From Hortaea werneckii (lineage: Eukaryota; Ascomycota; Dothideomycetes; Mycosphaerellales; Teratosphaeriaceae), in NCBI GenBank assembly GCA_037044905.1, contig JBAOKB010000167.1:20589-84588 (forward strand): a stretch of 64,000 nt of DNA, in the 5' to 3' direction. The position numbers were made by a program, and so were the translations under genes. The number at the start of each line of letters is the position of its first letter. Position 1 is the first letter of the stretch. Shown in pieces: positions 10,024 to 20,318 of this stretch. The notes below the pieces were generated by a model. That model did not search any database, was not told the DNA's origin, and saw only the letters and a list, made by a program, of their open reading frames with translations.

Positions 10024-13000
10024 TCATGAGGTCGGCAGTGATAGGTTGTTCATACGACGAGTCAAGTCGTCATCGTGCTGTGGCTTCTTTGTGGCTTCTG
10101 GCTCGTCGTGATCCGTGACTGCCTGCTCCCGTCTGGAGAGTCGTTTGGCAGTGGGGCTCTCGGGCTGGGGACTGTCGAATATGCTACGTAGGGACTGGTC
10201 CACACTTTCTTCCCGCTCAGCAAGCTCTCCAGAAGTTTGACGGCGGATGGGACTAGTGTACAGCCCTTCAGCTTCGCGCAATGCGTCTTTGACTTGACGC
10301 TTCAAGCCGTTGACGTATGGCACAATGTGTCGCAACGTCGCCGTGTCAAAGGGTACCTTTTTGGTAGGCGCGACAGGTTTCGAAGACGGGTCCGAGACGA
10401 TACGTTTCGACTGGAGTGCCTCGATAACGGAACGTGCCACCGCTTCAGAGTCCTTTCGTGGACGGCCATACATCGCCGGGCTTGGTGCATCACCAGGTTC
10501 AGGTGAAGCCACGGCGCGGGAGGACGTCTCTTCCGCGTCGTCCGATCTGGTGAGTTCGCCGGCTCCAGCAACCGTTTCAATTCGAGGCCGAGGCAGAGGC
10601 GACAGTTCGGGCACTGGCTCATCGAAAGCGCTAAAGTCGAACCCAGGTGAGGAGGGGGGCGAACGTCGCGGCTGTAGTGTGTCTTCCTCCGACTCTTGAT
10701 CTGCTAGCTCGATCATGGCATCTACTTCCTGCCACGCCGCTTGTGACTCCGGACCCTTCAGCATGTCCAAGGCCACTGCACGCATTTTCAGATCCTTGAG
10801 TTCTTCGATAGCCAGTCCCCATTCTCGGAGCAAGCTGATGTTCGCCATCACATTGTCCTGTTGCTCCCGGATCGATCTGGGCACCCTCATCGCGTTGCCG
10901 CTGTCCACGCGCCTATCTATGGAAGCGGAGCTGGGGAGCTCTGGAACCGGCGGTATGTCTTCCTCAAAATCAAAGTCCTCGTTCCAGTCCTCCGTCACGC
11001 CCTTGCTTCCAACTCCCCAGGTGCCGAACTTATTAGCTACGACACTTCTCTTGCCATCCACGTCCGGCACTATTGGTACGCTATGACTACGAGAATGCAT
11101 TCCGCTCGGTGCTCGCCGCCCCGCTGCTCGACTGCCCCGCTGATCTGGCTCCTTCTTGCCATGGACTGTACGAGGTCTGGGGGGTGAGTCACTTACCTGA
11201 TAAGATGGGCTAGGTTTCATCTCAGACCAATCAAACGGATTTGTCCTATCAATAGCTCCGTTGCTGTTCCTAACAGGTGTCGAGTGTACTGAAGTTGGCA
11301 CGCCGTTGGCACTGAGAGCACCGCCAAACCGGACGGACAGATTCTTTTCGCTGACATCCGGTAGCTCCGAGTCATCGTTTTGCTGCATACCGAGCCCAGA
11401 GTCGGAAGGGCCTTCGTCAGGAGCATCCCAGTCTATCTCGTCCGGATCAGGCATGATGGCTGGTGGCGAAGAGAGAAACAGTTGTTGTGTACCGGACCGA
11501 ACAGGGGGTGTAGTATCGTGACTTTGCTCGGGCACGGACCGAACAGGGGTGGTGATTGTACTTCCTTCCTCCTCGATTGTGCTGTGTACAGGCAGTCCAT
11601 CTTGTCCCTTGTCGCTCAGCAGGTCACCAAGTTTTGTACTACGTCCGGAATGAAGGGGTGGAGACTCGTCAAAGATGGTATCGATGGGCGGACCGCGCTT
11701 GCCAGAGCTGCTGCGGGTAGTCCTAGTGGGAAACGAGTCATACACGGTATCGCTCTGATAATCCGTGCTAAAACCTCCAGTAGAACGGCGGTCGCTCTCT
11801 GACTCGATTGTGGAAAGGGTGACTTCGGACTGCGCGCCTGAAACGCGGAAGTTGGGTGCAGCAACACGCTGCGAGGCGGCCGAGGATGACCGCTGTCGCT
11901 CTGCTTGCGAGAGCGAAGCAGCTTGTGAAATAGAAGCAGAAGGCGAACCCGTCAAGGGTGACTGCTGTGGATGCGGCTGGTCGGTGCCTAGGCTCAGTTG
12001 GATCTCGGGGGATTGGTGGGTTGCCACGTTGCTATTAGTGGATTGGGCATATGCAACTTGCCTGGCTGAGGAAGGATCGGTCAGATCCCGCCGTTTGGCA
12101 GGTCTTTCAGTTTCGCCACTTGCAGCATTGCTGAGAGCACCACCCATGGATGTCGCGGGTACGGATGTGTTTCTTGGCTTTGGTCTCCGAGTCGATTTGG
12201 TCAAAGTTGCTTTGCTCCGGCCGGATGACGGTCGCCTCCATAGCGGCTGCGGCCCTGATGGAAGCCAATCTCCGATAGAGAAGGAGCGCCTCGATGTAGC
12301 ATTGTCATCGTCAGGAGGGGACTGGAGCGTCAGCGGTGAGGAAGCTACGTTGGGTGCCAAATCCAGCCTCTCAACTGAACCTTGCTCACTGGAAGAAGAT
12401 GGCCGCTCATCCACTTGTACAGCCGGGCGCTTGACACCCTCTCTGGAAGAGACCAACACTGGCTTGTACTTTCGATCGGGGTAGATACGCTTGATAGGGT
12501 TTGGAATGCCAGTCGAGTTGCGTCTCCGACCTGGCAGTGCCTCGTCGGCAGCAATCCTCGGCGTGAAGTAGTGGCGCAACTGCGTGTCACGTGCGTCCGG
12601 CGGAAGTGACGAATGGGCATCCAAGGACAGGCGGTCGCTTCTGCTCGTGTCGGACAGGTGGTCCTGCATGGTGGCGGAGCGCTGGTGGCTAGTCGCCGGC
12701 CTCTTGAAGACCGGCAGCGGCAGTCTCGAGCCAGGGCTCTGGGACGGGGAGCCGAGTGTGCTGCGTACGGACGACGCCCGTTTGACGAGCTTGTTCGGCG
12801 GCAGTGGGGAAGAACGAGCACGGCCGAAGACGGGCGTGGTGGAATCGGCATGGGAGAACGCCACGGACGCGTTGGAAGGGGAGAGGGTGGTGGAGGCAGG
12901 GCGGGATGGCGGCTGGCTTGAGTCTCGCGACGACGCCATGCTGCTGGACAAGCGTCGCAGCCAGGATTGCGGTCGTACGCTGGGGGTGTTGGTGCTTGCC

Positions 13001-13413
13001 TGCAGAGGGCTTCCTTCATTGCATGACTTCGCCGTTTGTTCACCTCTTGCGCTCCCCAGGCTGCCGCTGCCGCTGCCGCTGCCTCTCCGCGTGGTCAAGC
13101 CCGGGTGCTCGCTCCGCAGCGGCGGCGGTTGGAAAGCTTCACCCCGTCGCCCCTGCCTCCGGGGGAAGTGCTTCTGCTGCGAGGTCGAGAATGACGGGTG
13201 CAGGTCGGAGTCGAGTTTGGGGAGGTGTGGTTCGAACTGCGGCAGGGCGAAGGTAGCGACTTCAGTCATTTCCTGCCGGCGCGCGGGGTGGACTGCGTGA
13301 GAGGAAGCGGGCTCCTCTCGTGCAGCCGACGCCAGATTGAGGCCGATGGCAGAGATCGAGGTGGAAGTTGCAGAACCGACGAGCGAGGCGACCGTTCTCA
13401 TCCTCAGCCTCAA
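10024..13413 (-). CDS. Large disordered protein of unknown function
   Basis: A single uninterrupted frame encodes up to 1129 residues. I do not recognise the family. The first 850 residues are rich in Ser, Pro, Arg and Thr with many SP/TP sites, as in cytoskeletal or cell-cycle scaffolds that are heavily phosphorylated. A conserved-looking block near residue 820 reads KFGTWGVGSKGVTEDWNEDF, followed by acidic residues. Short amphipathic helices occur near 890 (ISLLREWGLAIEELKDLKMR) and near 1040 (LRHIVPYVNGLKRQVKDALR). The start is uncertain: a second in-frame Met opens MTEVATFALPQFEP at residue 49. A GTAAGT inside the frame near 11198 could be an intron donor, but no matching acceptor is needed. 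A septation or spindle-pole scaffold is one guess only. Confidence 0.75.
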   Translation of the reverse strand: MRLRMRTVASLVGSATSTSISAIGLNLASAAREEPASSHAVHPARRQEMTEVATFALPQFEPHLPKLDSDLHPSFSTSQQKHFPRRQGRRGEAFQPPPLRSEHPGLTTRRGSGSGSGSLGSARGEQTAKSCNEGSPLQASTNTPSVRPQSWLRRLSSSMASSRDSSQPPSRPASTTLSPSNASVAFSHADSTTPVFGRARSSPLPPNKLVKRASSVRSTLGSPSQSPGSRLPLPVFKRPATSHQRSATMQDHLSDTSRSDRLSLDAHSSLPPDARDTQLRHYFTPRIAADEALPGRRRNSTGIPNPIKRIYPDRKYKPVLVSSREGVKRPAVQVDERPSSSSEQGSVERLDLAPNVASSPLTLQSPPDDDNATSRRSFSIGDWLPSGPQPLWRRPSSGRSKATLTKSTRRPKPRNTSVPATSMGGALSNAASGETERPAKRRDLTDPSSARQVAYAQSTNSNVATHQSPEIQLSLGTDQPHPQQSPLTGSPSASISQAASLSQAERQRSSSAASQRVAAPNFRVSGAQSEVTLSTIESESDRRSTGGFSTDYQSDTVYDSFPTRTTRSSSGKRGPPIDTIFDESPPLHSGRSTKLGDLLSDKGQDGLPVHSTIEEEGSTITTPVRSVPEQSHDTTPPVRSGTQQLFLSSPPAIMPDPDEIDWDAPDEGPSDSGLGMQQNDDSELPDVSEKNLSVRFGGALSANGVPTSVHSTPVRNSNGAIDRTNPFDWSEMKPSPSYQVSDSPPRPRTVHGKKEPDQRGSRAAGRRAPSGMHSRSHSVPIVPDVDGKRSVVANKFGTWGVGSKGVTEDWNEDFDFEEDIPPVPELPSSASIDRRVDSGNAMRVPRSIREQQDNVMANISLLREWGLAIEELKDLKMRAVALDMLKGPESQAAWQEVDAMIELADQESEEDTLQPRRSPPSSPGFDFSAFDEPVPELSPLPRPRIETVAGAGELTRSDDAEETSSRAVASPEPGDAPSPAMYGRPRKDSEAVARSVIEALQSKRIVSDPSSKPVAPTKKVPFDTATLRHIVPYVNGLKRQVKDALREAEGLYTSPIRRQTSGELAEREESVDQSLRSIFDSPQPESPTAKRLSRREQAVTDHDEPEATKKPQHDDDLTRRMNNLSLPTS

Positions 13414-15769
13414 TGGCGGGCCAAGAGGGGCATTGTGGACACGGATGAGACCGCGAGTGACGACCCCAGCAGATGTCCTCCACAGTAGTAGTAGTGCCTC
13501 CTAGCAGATGGCGGCCGCAGCAATTGCCTTCAGACGAACGGAAAGTGGATGCACACGAGTGTTAGCTGCCGAGGGGAGCTTGGGCAGCGCAGCAGTAGTT
13601 GGCAGCGTGTCGGGGAGGGGAGGGGCGAAACCAAAGATTACGTACGGCACCTGAGCTGGGAAGCTGAAGCAAATAATAACGACGCGGCTCACTTAAGAAT
13701 GTCCGCACAGGCCGCCCAATCTCGTTCCAGCTGTACTATGTATATAGCATCGCCAGCAACACCGTGCCCGTCTGTCTGCCTGCCTTCACCGAGTTTACGC
13801 TCTGATGCAGCGGCGAACTGTGCCTTGAACGTCTTCCAACGTCTTTCACGCTGCTGTACTACAGATCACAAAGCCCGTCGACAGCCCCCCACCCTGTCCC
13901 GGGCCCCAAACACAAACATCACGGGCCTGCCCTTTCGGGCGTTTACATCGAGGGTCTGCTCGCGGGCGTTGAGCCCGTCAGCAAAATCCTCCCGATCAAT
14001 GATGAGGAGAGCTGGGCGCCGAGTTCCTGAAGTGTAGAAGCGACTGGCCACTCACGGCTGGAGGAAATCGCAAAATACCTGGAAGCTGTCCTGCGTCGAC
14101 GAGGATTCCTGGTCGCAATGGTGGGGACCGTACCCGCGGTACGGCAACTCACTTACGCCCCATCCTAGCCTGCACCCTCAGGTACCTGCGTAGAAGCAAA
14201 GTTGTGACCACAAATGTCAACGCAAGCTGTGCAGCAGCGCAACACGCTGCCACCGACCCGCTTGCCCCCCACGGTTGACGCCTATCATTCTGATCGACCG
14301 AGTCTCCCAGCACGCGCAAGTCATGTTGGGCTGGGCCAACTTTTGAGATGGCGCCAAGCGGAAGCGCTATGGAGATCCCAAACCGCCATCCGAGCGCGCC
14401 CCACCAGGTACATCGTCTCCCCGGAGACTCTTGTGGTCCATTGGGCGGTGTTTGCGAAACACATACGTGAGGTCGGCGATGTTCCTGGTGATGACAGCAT
14501 CCCTTGCGGCTTTGTGTTTCCAAGCGGGCCTCAAGTAGATGTGGTGCAAGAGGACGAAAGGGGAAGCGCTGCAATCTGGTCGTCGGGGCTATCCTTGTCG
14601 CTGGATCGCCCGGCCTCTTGATGCCATTGCTAGGATCCTCCGCAAAAGCTTACAAGCTAGCGTGCCGCTCTCGTGTCAATTGGTCGAACCATAAATTTGG
14701 TCTCCAAGAACAGCAACTGCAGGGACGACGCTTATCAGCATTGGGAAGCATGCTTTCCCTCGAAATGTTTATTGACATGAGAGATTCGTCGGACTTTTCT
14801 TCACCGATTGGAGTCGAGAGTTTTCCAAGGATCCAGCAACCGAGAAAACCCGGTGCAAGCTGCATCCACTCATCCACCAGGAACCCACCAGCGATGATCT
14901 AAAACCCCAGACGAGCGGAGCTATAATACAGTAGGCGTGAAGTGTCGGACCCAATCCCGGCTTCGTGGGCCGCGTGGGCAGGGACTGTGGATTGAAGATC
15001 ACCAGAGAGAGAGTAAAGGCATGATACGGTTGATGCTGTTGTCTGTGCACACATGATACTGCTACGCATACCCCCTACAAAAACATGCGACAGGTAACGA
15101 AATGGGGCTCTTCCCCATGGGTGGGATCAGAAAGGCTGTCATCCACCGTCATTACAATGCCTTATACCAGCCTAGCTACCGTTCTCGCCGTTTCATGCCC
15201 TGGTGCCCTGCTTGCAACGTGGATTTAGTCGTGCCCTATCGCAAGCTCAACGCCCGTCCCACCCTTTTTGCATGTCGCTCTTGGCTTTTCAGCCCGCCGC
15301 TACCGAGCTTTTCCAGCAACTTCCTGGCTTGCCTGGGAAGAAGCAGCCCGCCTCATCAGTCCGCCTCTCGTTTCAAAAGTCACGTTTTCGTGAAACCTCG
15401 ACCGCCCGCATTTCATTGGTCAGCGGCACGGCATCTCCCAATTTCTCCCACAAGCGCTGTCGTGGGTGTCTGAGTGGGTGGCGTGCACCATCGGTACCGC
15501 TGCCACGAGACGTGTTGCGTTTGCCCCCCATCAGCCGACAAGCCACTAAATCTGCAGCAATAGACGCGCTGTTAATGTGTGCGAGCGTCGGTAAAATTTG
15601 AACTAGCTTTCATTACTATTACCCGGGGAAACAGGAAGATACCCACCGCGAGCTACGGCCTCACTTGTCCGCGGTCGCCACGGCTCCGGAGCGCAGACTG
15701 ATACGAGACACGCAAGCACGCGAGCGGCTATAAGGCACTTGAAGGATCCGCTGTGGACGTCAGCGAGCT
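13414..15769. other. Long intergenic region
   Basis: Only short overlapping frames occur here, none with a recognisable family. A minus-strand frame at 14149-14574 ends with a hydrophobic helix and basic residues (LALTFVVTTLLLRRYLRV), which might be a remnant of a membrane protein gene, but I could not link it to exons. The last 200 bases are the Gcn20 promoter. Confidence 0.4.
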
Positions 15770-18016
15770 ATGGAGTCGCAGATACGCGCACAGCTGCCGG
15801 ACATTGACCCGGTAGTGGTAGAGTATGCCGCTGGCTACTTGAACCATGCGGCTCAGCAATTCAGTGCAGAGGGGGACCCCTTGGCAGAGGCGTCCTCAGT
15901 GATATCTCAGCTGCTTCTTTCCGCGTCCGGAGACCTTTCGAGTGAGAATGAGGCTTCGGTGCAGAATTTGGTGGACAAGTTCGTTGAGAAGTTGCATGAC
16001 GAACATGGCATTGACAGCGAGCAGAGGCAACAGGCGCCTTCTGCAAAGAGGCTGGAGCAGACCATCCACATCAACTCCCAGAGAAATGTCTCCTCTACCC
16101 TCGGTCTGGCGGGTGGCAACGTAGACTTGGAGGCCGCACAAGGCCGCAAGGTCGAATCTCGGGTGGACAAGAAGAAGCTTGAGAAGGCCGAGCGCAGACT
16201 TAAAGCCAAGCAAGACCGTAAGACCTTCAAGACGGTCGAGTATGAGTCTTCCAGACTGCTCGACGTCTCAGACGAACAGCAGTCCTATGAGGACTTTTTC
16301 ATGGCTGTCAATCCATTGCAATTGGGCTCCGATGCCCAGTCCAAGAGCAAAGACATCAAGGTCGATGGCATCGACATCTCCATTGGTGGCAAGCGTATCT
16401 GTTCTGACTCCAACCTCACATTGGCGTATGGCAGAAGGTACGGTTTGGTAGGTCAGAACGGCATTGGCAAGTCCACACTGCTTCGCGCCCTCAGTAAGCG
16501 TGAAGTTGCTGTTCCCACTCACATTTCTATCCTGCACGTCGAGCAAGAGATCACTGGTGATGACACGCCGGCTTTGCAGGCGGTGCTGGATGCTGACGTG
16601 TGGCGGAAGCACTTGCTCAAGGAGCAGGACAAGATCATCAATGAATTGCAAGAGCTGGAAGCGCAGCGAGCATCAATGGCGGACACATCTGGTGAATCCG
16701 CGAAGATTGACAAGCAGCGTGACGGACTGGACCAGACCCTCAGTGACATCCAAGGCAAGCTGGCCGAAATGGAATCAGACAAAGCCGAGCCACGGGCTGC
16801 CAGTATTCTGGCTGGTCTCGGGTTTTCTCAAGAACGCCAGCAATACGCCACGAAGACTTTCTCTGGTGGTTGGCGTATGCGTCTTGCACTCGCTCGTGCG
16901 CTATTCTGTGAGCCGGACCTCCTGCTCCTGGACGAGCCGTCGAACATGTTGGACGTCCCGTCAATCACTTTCTTGTCAAACTATCTACAGACATACCCGT
17001 CCACAGTGCTGGTCGTGTCACACGACCGTGCGTTCCTGAACGAGGTGGCGACAGATATCATCCACCAGCACTCAGAGCGTCTCGACTACTACAAGGGTGC
17101 CAACTTCGACACCTTCTACAACACCAAGGAGGAGAGGCGTAAGACGGCGCAGAGGGAGTACGAGAACCAGATGGCGCAACGCCAGCACTTGCAGGCCTTC
17201 ATCGACAAGTTCCGTTACAACGCTGCCAAGTCTTCCGAAGCGCAATCAAGAATCAAGAAATTGGAGAAGATGCCGGTTCTTGAGCCACCGGAGGCCGTGT
17301 ACACCGTCAAATTCCGCTTCCCTGAGGTGGAGAAGCTCTCGCCACCCATCATCCAGATGTCGAACGTCTCATTCGGTTACACCAAGGACAATCCGCTGCT
17401 CAAAAACGTCGACCTGGACGTCCAACTGGACTCCAGAATCGGTATTGTGGGGCCAAACGGTGCAGGCAAGACCACTGCGCTTAAGCTACTCATCGGCGCT
17501 CTACAGCCAACCTCTGGTCTCATCTCGCAGAACCCTCGACTGAGGATCGGGTTCTTCGCTCAGCACCACATTGACGCCCTGGACATGAGCGCCTCCGCCG
17601 TCGGATTCATGGCGGCCAAGTACCCCGGCAAGAGCGACGAAGAGTACCGCCGTCACCTCGGCGCCTTCGGCATCACAGGTATGACCGGCCTGCAGAAGAT
17701 GGGTCTCTTATCCGGAGGTCAGAAGTCCCGTGTCGCTTTCGCCTGCTTAGGTCTCACGAACCCGCACATCTTGGTCCTCGACGAGCCTAGTAACCACCTG
17801 GACATCGAAGCCATGGACGCCCTGTCTATCGCTCTTAAGAACTTCGAAGGTGGTGTCTTGATGGTCAGTCACGACGTGACGATGCTGCAGAACGTCTGTA
17901 CTAGTCTGTGGGTCTGTGACAATGGGACTGTCACGCATTTTGAGGGCACGGTGCAGCAGTATAAGAAGAAGATTAGCGATCAGGCTGGCGAGGCGGGGGT
18001 GGCTATTCAGCATTAG
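15770..18016 (+). CDS. GCN20: ABC-F ATPase Gcn20
   Basis: An intron-free gene for 748 residues, almost the length of yeast Gcn20 (752). A helical N-terminal region of about 190 residues, which in yeast binds Gcn1, precedes two ATP-binding cassettes with no membrane segments. The first cassette has Walker A GQNGIGKST near residue 228, signature FSGGWRMRLALARAL and Walker B LLLLDEPSNMLD. The second has GPNGAGKTT near 560, signature LSGGQKSRVAFA and ILVLDEPSNHLD. The two are joined by the charged ABC-F linker. With Gcn1 the protein acts on ribosomes to let uncharged tRNA activate the kinase Gcn2 during amino-acid starvation. No frameshift is present, in contrast to genes after 38 kb. Confidence 0.96.
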   Translation: MESQIRAQLPDIDPVVVEYAAGYLNHAAQQFSAEGDPLAEASSVISQLLLSASGDLSSENEASVQNLVDKFVEKLHDEHGIDSEQRQQAPSAKRLEQTIHINSQRNVSSTLGLAGGNVDLEAAQGRKVESRVDKKKLEKAERRLKAKQDRKTFKTVEYESSRLLDVSDEQQSYEDFFMAVNPLQLGSDAQSKSKDIKVDGIDISIGGKRICSDSNLTLAYGRRYGLVGQNGIGKSTLLRALSKREVAVPTHISILHVEQEITGDDTPALQAVLDADVWRKHLLKEQDKIINELQELEAQRASMADTSGESAKIDKQRDGLDQTLSDIQGKLAEMESDKAEPRAASILAGLGFSQERQQYATKTFSGGWRMRLALARALFCEPDLLLLDEPSNMLDVPSITFLSNYLQTYPSTVLVVSHDRAFLNEVATDIIHQHSERLDYYKGANFDTFYNTKEERRKTAQREYENQMAQRQHLQAFIDKFRYNAAKSSEAQSRIKKLEKMPVLEPPEAVYTVKFRFPEVEKLSPPIIQMSNVSFGYTKDNPLLKNVDLDVQLDSRIGIVGPNGAGKTTALKLLIGALQPTSGLISQNPRLRIGFFAQHHIDALDMSASAVGFMAAKYPGKSDEEYRRHLGAFGITGMTGLQKMGLLSGGQKSRVAFACLGLTNPHILVLDEPSNHLDIEAMDALSIALKNFEGGVLMVSHDVTMLQNVCTSLWVCDNGTVTHFEGTVQQYKKKISDQAGEAGVAIQH

Positions 18017-20318
18017 ATGGTAGCTTTGCATGTGTGCACCATGTATATATCAGACTTGGTTCCATGCAACCTCTAGCGTTTCTCGCCGAGCAGCTACTTC
18101 CATGTCGCCGTGTCAAAATACGTTCGGAATAGATATGATGTTTGTACAAGCTCCAGCGAAATATGTGATGTTGTGTCCCCGTGCTGGGTTCGATTGTCCC
18201 AAGCGCTCAGAGCTCCCCCTAGGCCAATGCTCCTGTTTGAGAAATGCATCGTTCAGGGATTGTCCAGAAAGAATAGTGCCGGTGGCAGGAATCAGCAAAT
18301 ACTGAAGGCGAAATCTTCTTCTAAAGCAGCTTGGGAGCCATATCTCATCCCGGGACGCATTTTGACCTGTAAATCTTCCCTTTTCACTTTCCTACCGCTC
18401 TTGCACTTTGTTCATGTCACATTTCAAGAGCAGACAACAGCTGAGCTCATGATACTTCCGTGTTGTGGACGGCCTTTCCATGACAGTGAGAGTTCTGGAG
18501 CTGTGTCTCGACAGCCCCTTGACCTCTGATGGGGGACATTCATACATCACAGCAGAGGAGCTCAATGGGTAATTGTCCTTTTGTCACTAGGATTCTGTAT
18601 ACCACAGGCGCCGTGTAGGAAATGGCATGTAACCATGATTATTCTACACTCTTGAATCTACGTCGAATGTAGTAGAGTGTACGTTTCACAGACATCGTTC
18701 GGACACTCAAGCAAGGTATGATCTGATGCTGTCTGTCCCGATGTACTAGGTCCGAAGGGCTCTGGTGGAAGCCTAATGTGTCTCTTAGTCTGCTTGTACC
18801 TGCCATAGAACGAAGCGTTTATTGCATGCGGCGATTGCTTATATCGTTTGCATTGTCGTTGGTATCACGTGTCGTCTCTGCTGTCTCCGAGTCTCAAAGG
18901 CCGTCGGAATCACCATCAATAGCTTTTATGAAACCCAAACAACCTGCAAAGGCGTCCACAGCACCTCCAATGCTGACCCAAATGGCATTGGTAGGTATAC
19001 GATGTGTCGATGGACGCCTGCGATGCAGCTGAAATCACACGGGGCTGGCTTGAGGCGTTTTAGTACTCTCGTGACGACTGAATACCTTTGCATCCGGCAG
19101 TTCAACTGCTGCTCGTTTGTCGTCTGTTTATATGCCGCGATCTCGTCAGCGCCGTGCATTCGGCGATGCCCAAAAACGGTCTGCTCTGGGTATCCGAAAA
19201 GTTCCTCCCGAGGAAGCGGTAGTAAGGAGCAGACTCCGCCTTCGCTTAAAATCACTCTTCCAATGACCTGAAATGAGGAGGTCGTTCATGGCGTTTTGCG
19301 CATTACTTCCAGCATTGAGAGTTATCGGTTTTCGGCTATTCGATCCGTCTTCCCTGATTACCAATACTTGCAAACATGAACAATTCAGCTGACCTATGTT
19401 CGCCACTAACCAATCCGTTTGGTCTCGATGTATGGACATGTTGTTTCAGACGAAAGCGTAACGAAGTGGAAACAGGTAGTTCAATTGATGGCAATGCTTG
19501 TGAAGTTTCAGCTCATCGACAAAGATCCGTTAATGAGGCAGAATGGACCCCTTCTTGCCAGCTGGGTCTGCTGGTGAGACGCCAGATTCAGCGATTCAGA
19601 TGCTTTCTTGATCCACAGTCTGTCAATGCGAGCGGATATGACGAGGCATCATGTGCCTGGTTGCTGGAAAAAGAACATAAAGTGCAACACTCCATATCCT
19701 TCAAATGCTGACTAGTAGTATATCAGCAAAAACGCGAAAGAGTATTGAGGAGATGTCGAGCGAAGATAGCCTTGTGTTTCTCATTGCATCCGTACTTAGA
19801 TCATATCCAAAGCATCTTGTGGAGAAGTGCAGGAAAGTGCAACGCCATGCTTCTTCCAAACAAACTAAACTTCAAGTAGCCAGACAGAGAACATCGGGAA
19901 AAAAAAAAGAAAAGAAAAAGAAAAAAATGCAGTAGCAATCTTGGGTATATCAAAAGACGGGTACCAGCCAGCCCCCACCCCCTTCGCGCTATGCAACCAA
20001 TCCGGGAGGGATGAATGCAGAGAATGCTCTCACGTATCGGTGCTTCCCTTTTCTGCTGGCGTGAGAATCCTGAATCGAGTGTGAAACCATGGTGATGCGT
20101 AGTCGGTCCGTCTGTAAATATGGTGCAGGGTATTATGGGGAAAGGGTATAAATGCAGCATGCATGCAAAGCCCCCCAAAACTGGGTATGTAAGGAGAAAA
20201 GAAAAAGATCAAGATGCTAAATCATTCCAAACTCCGGTACTCCCCAGAAATGCAACACAAGAGTCAGGTCTATCATCAAAGATTTCCTGATGCTCCAACC
20301 ATTCATGCCATGTGCTTT
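18017..20318. other. Intergenic region
   Basis: No gene is recognised between the convergent Gcn20 and Rsc7 genes. Frames are short and of ordinary composition. A purine/poly-A tract at 19899-19928 precedes the 3' flank of Rsc7. Confidence 0.5.

Noticed and set aside
11190..11205. GTAAGT donor-like sequence within the 1129-residue frame
   Set aside because: The frame is open on both sides and I found no convincing branch site and acceptor pair that would improve the protein.
14149..14574. 141-codon minus-strand frame with one hydrophobic helix
   Set aside because: No known family, no linked exons, and overlapping frames of equal length; not enough to call a gene.
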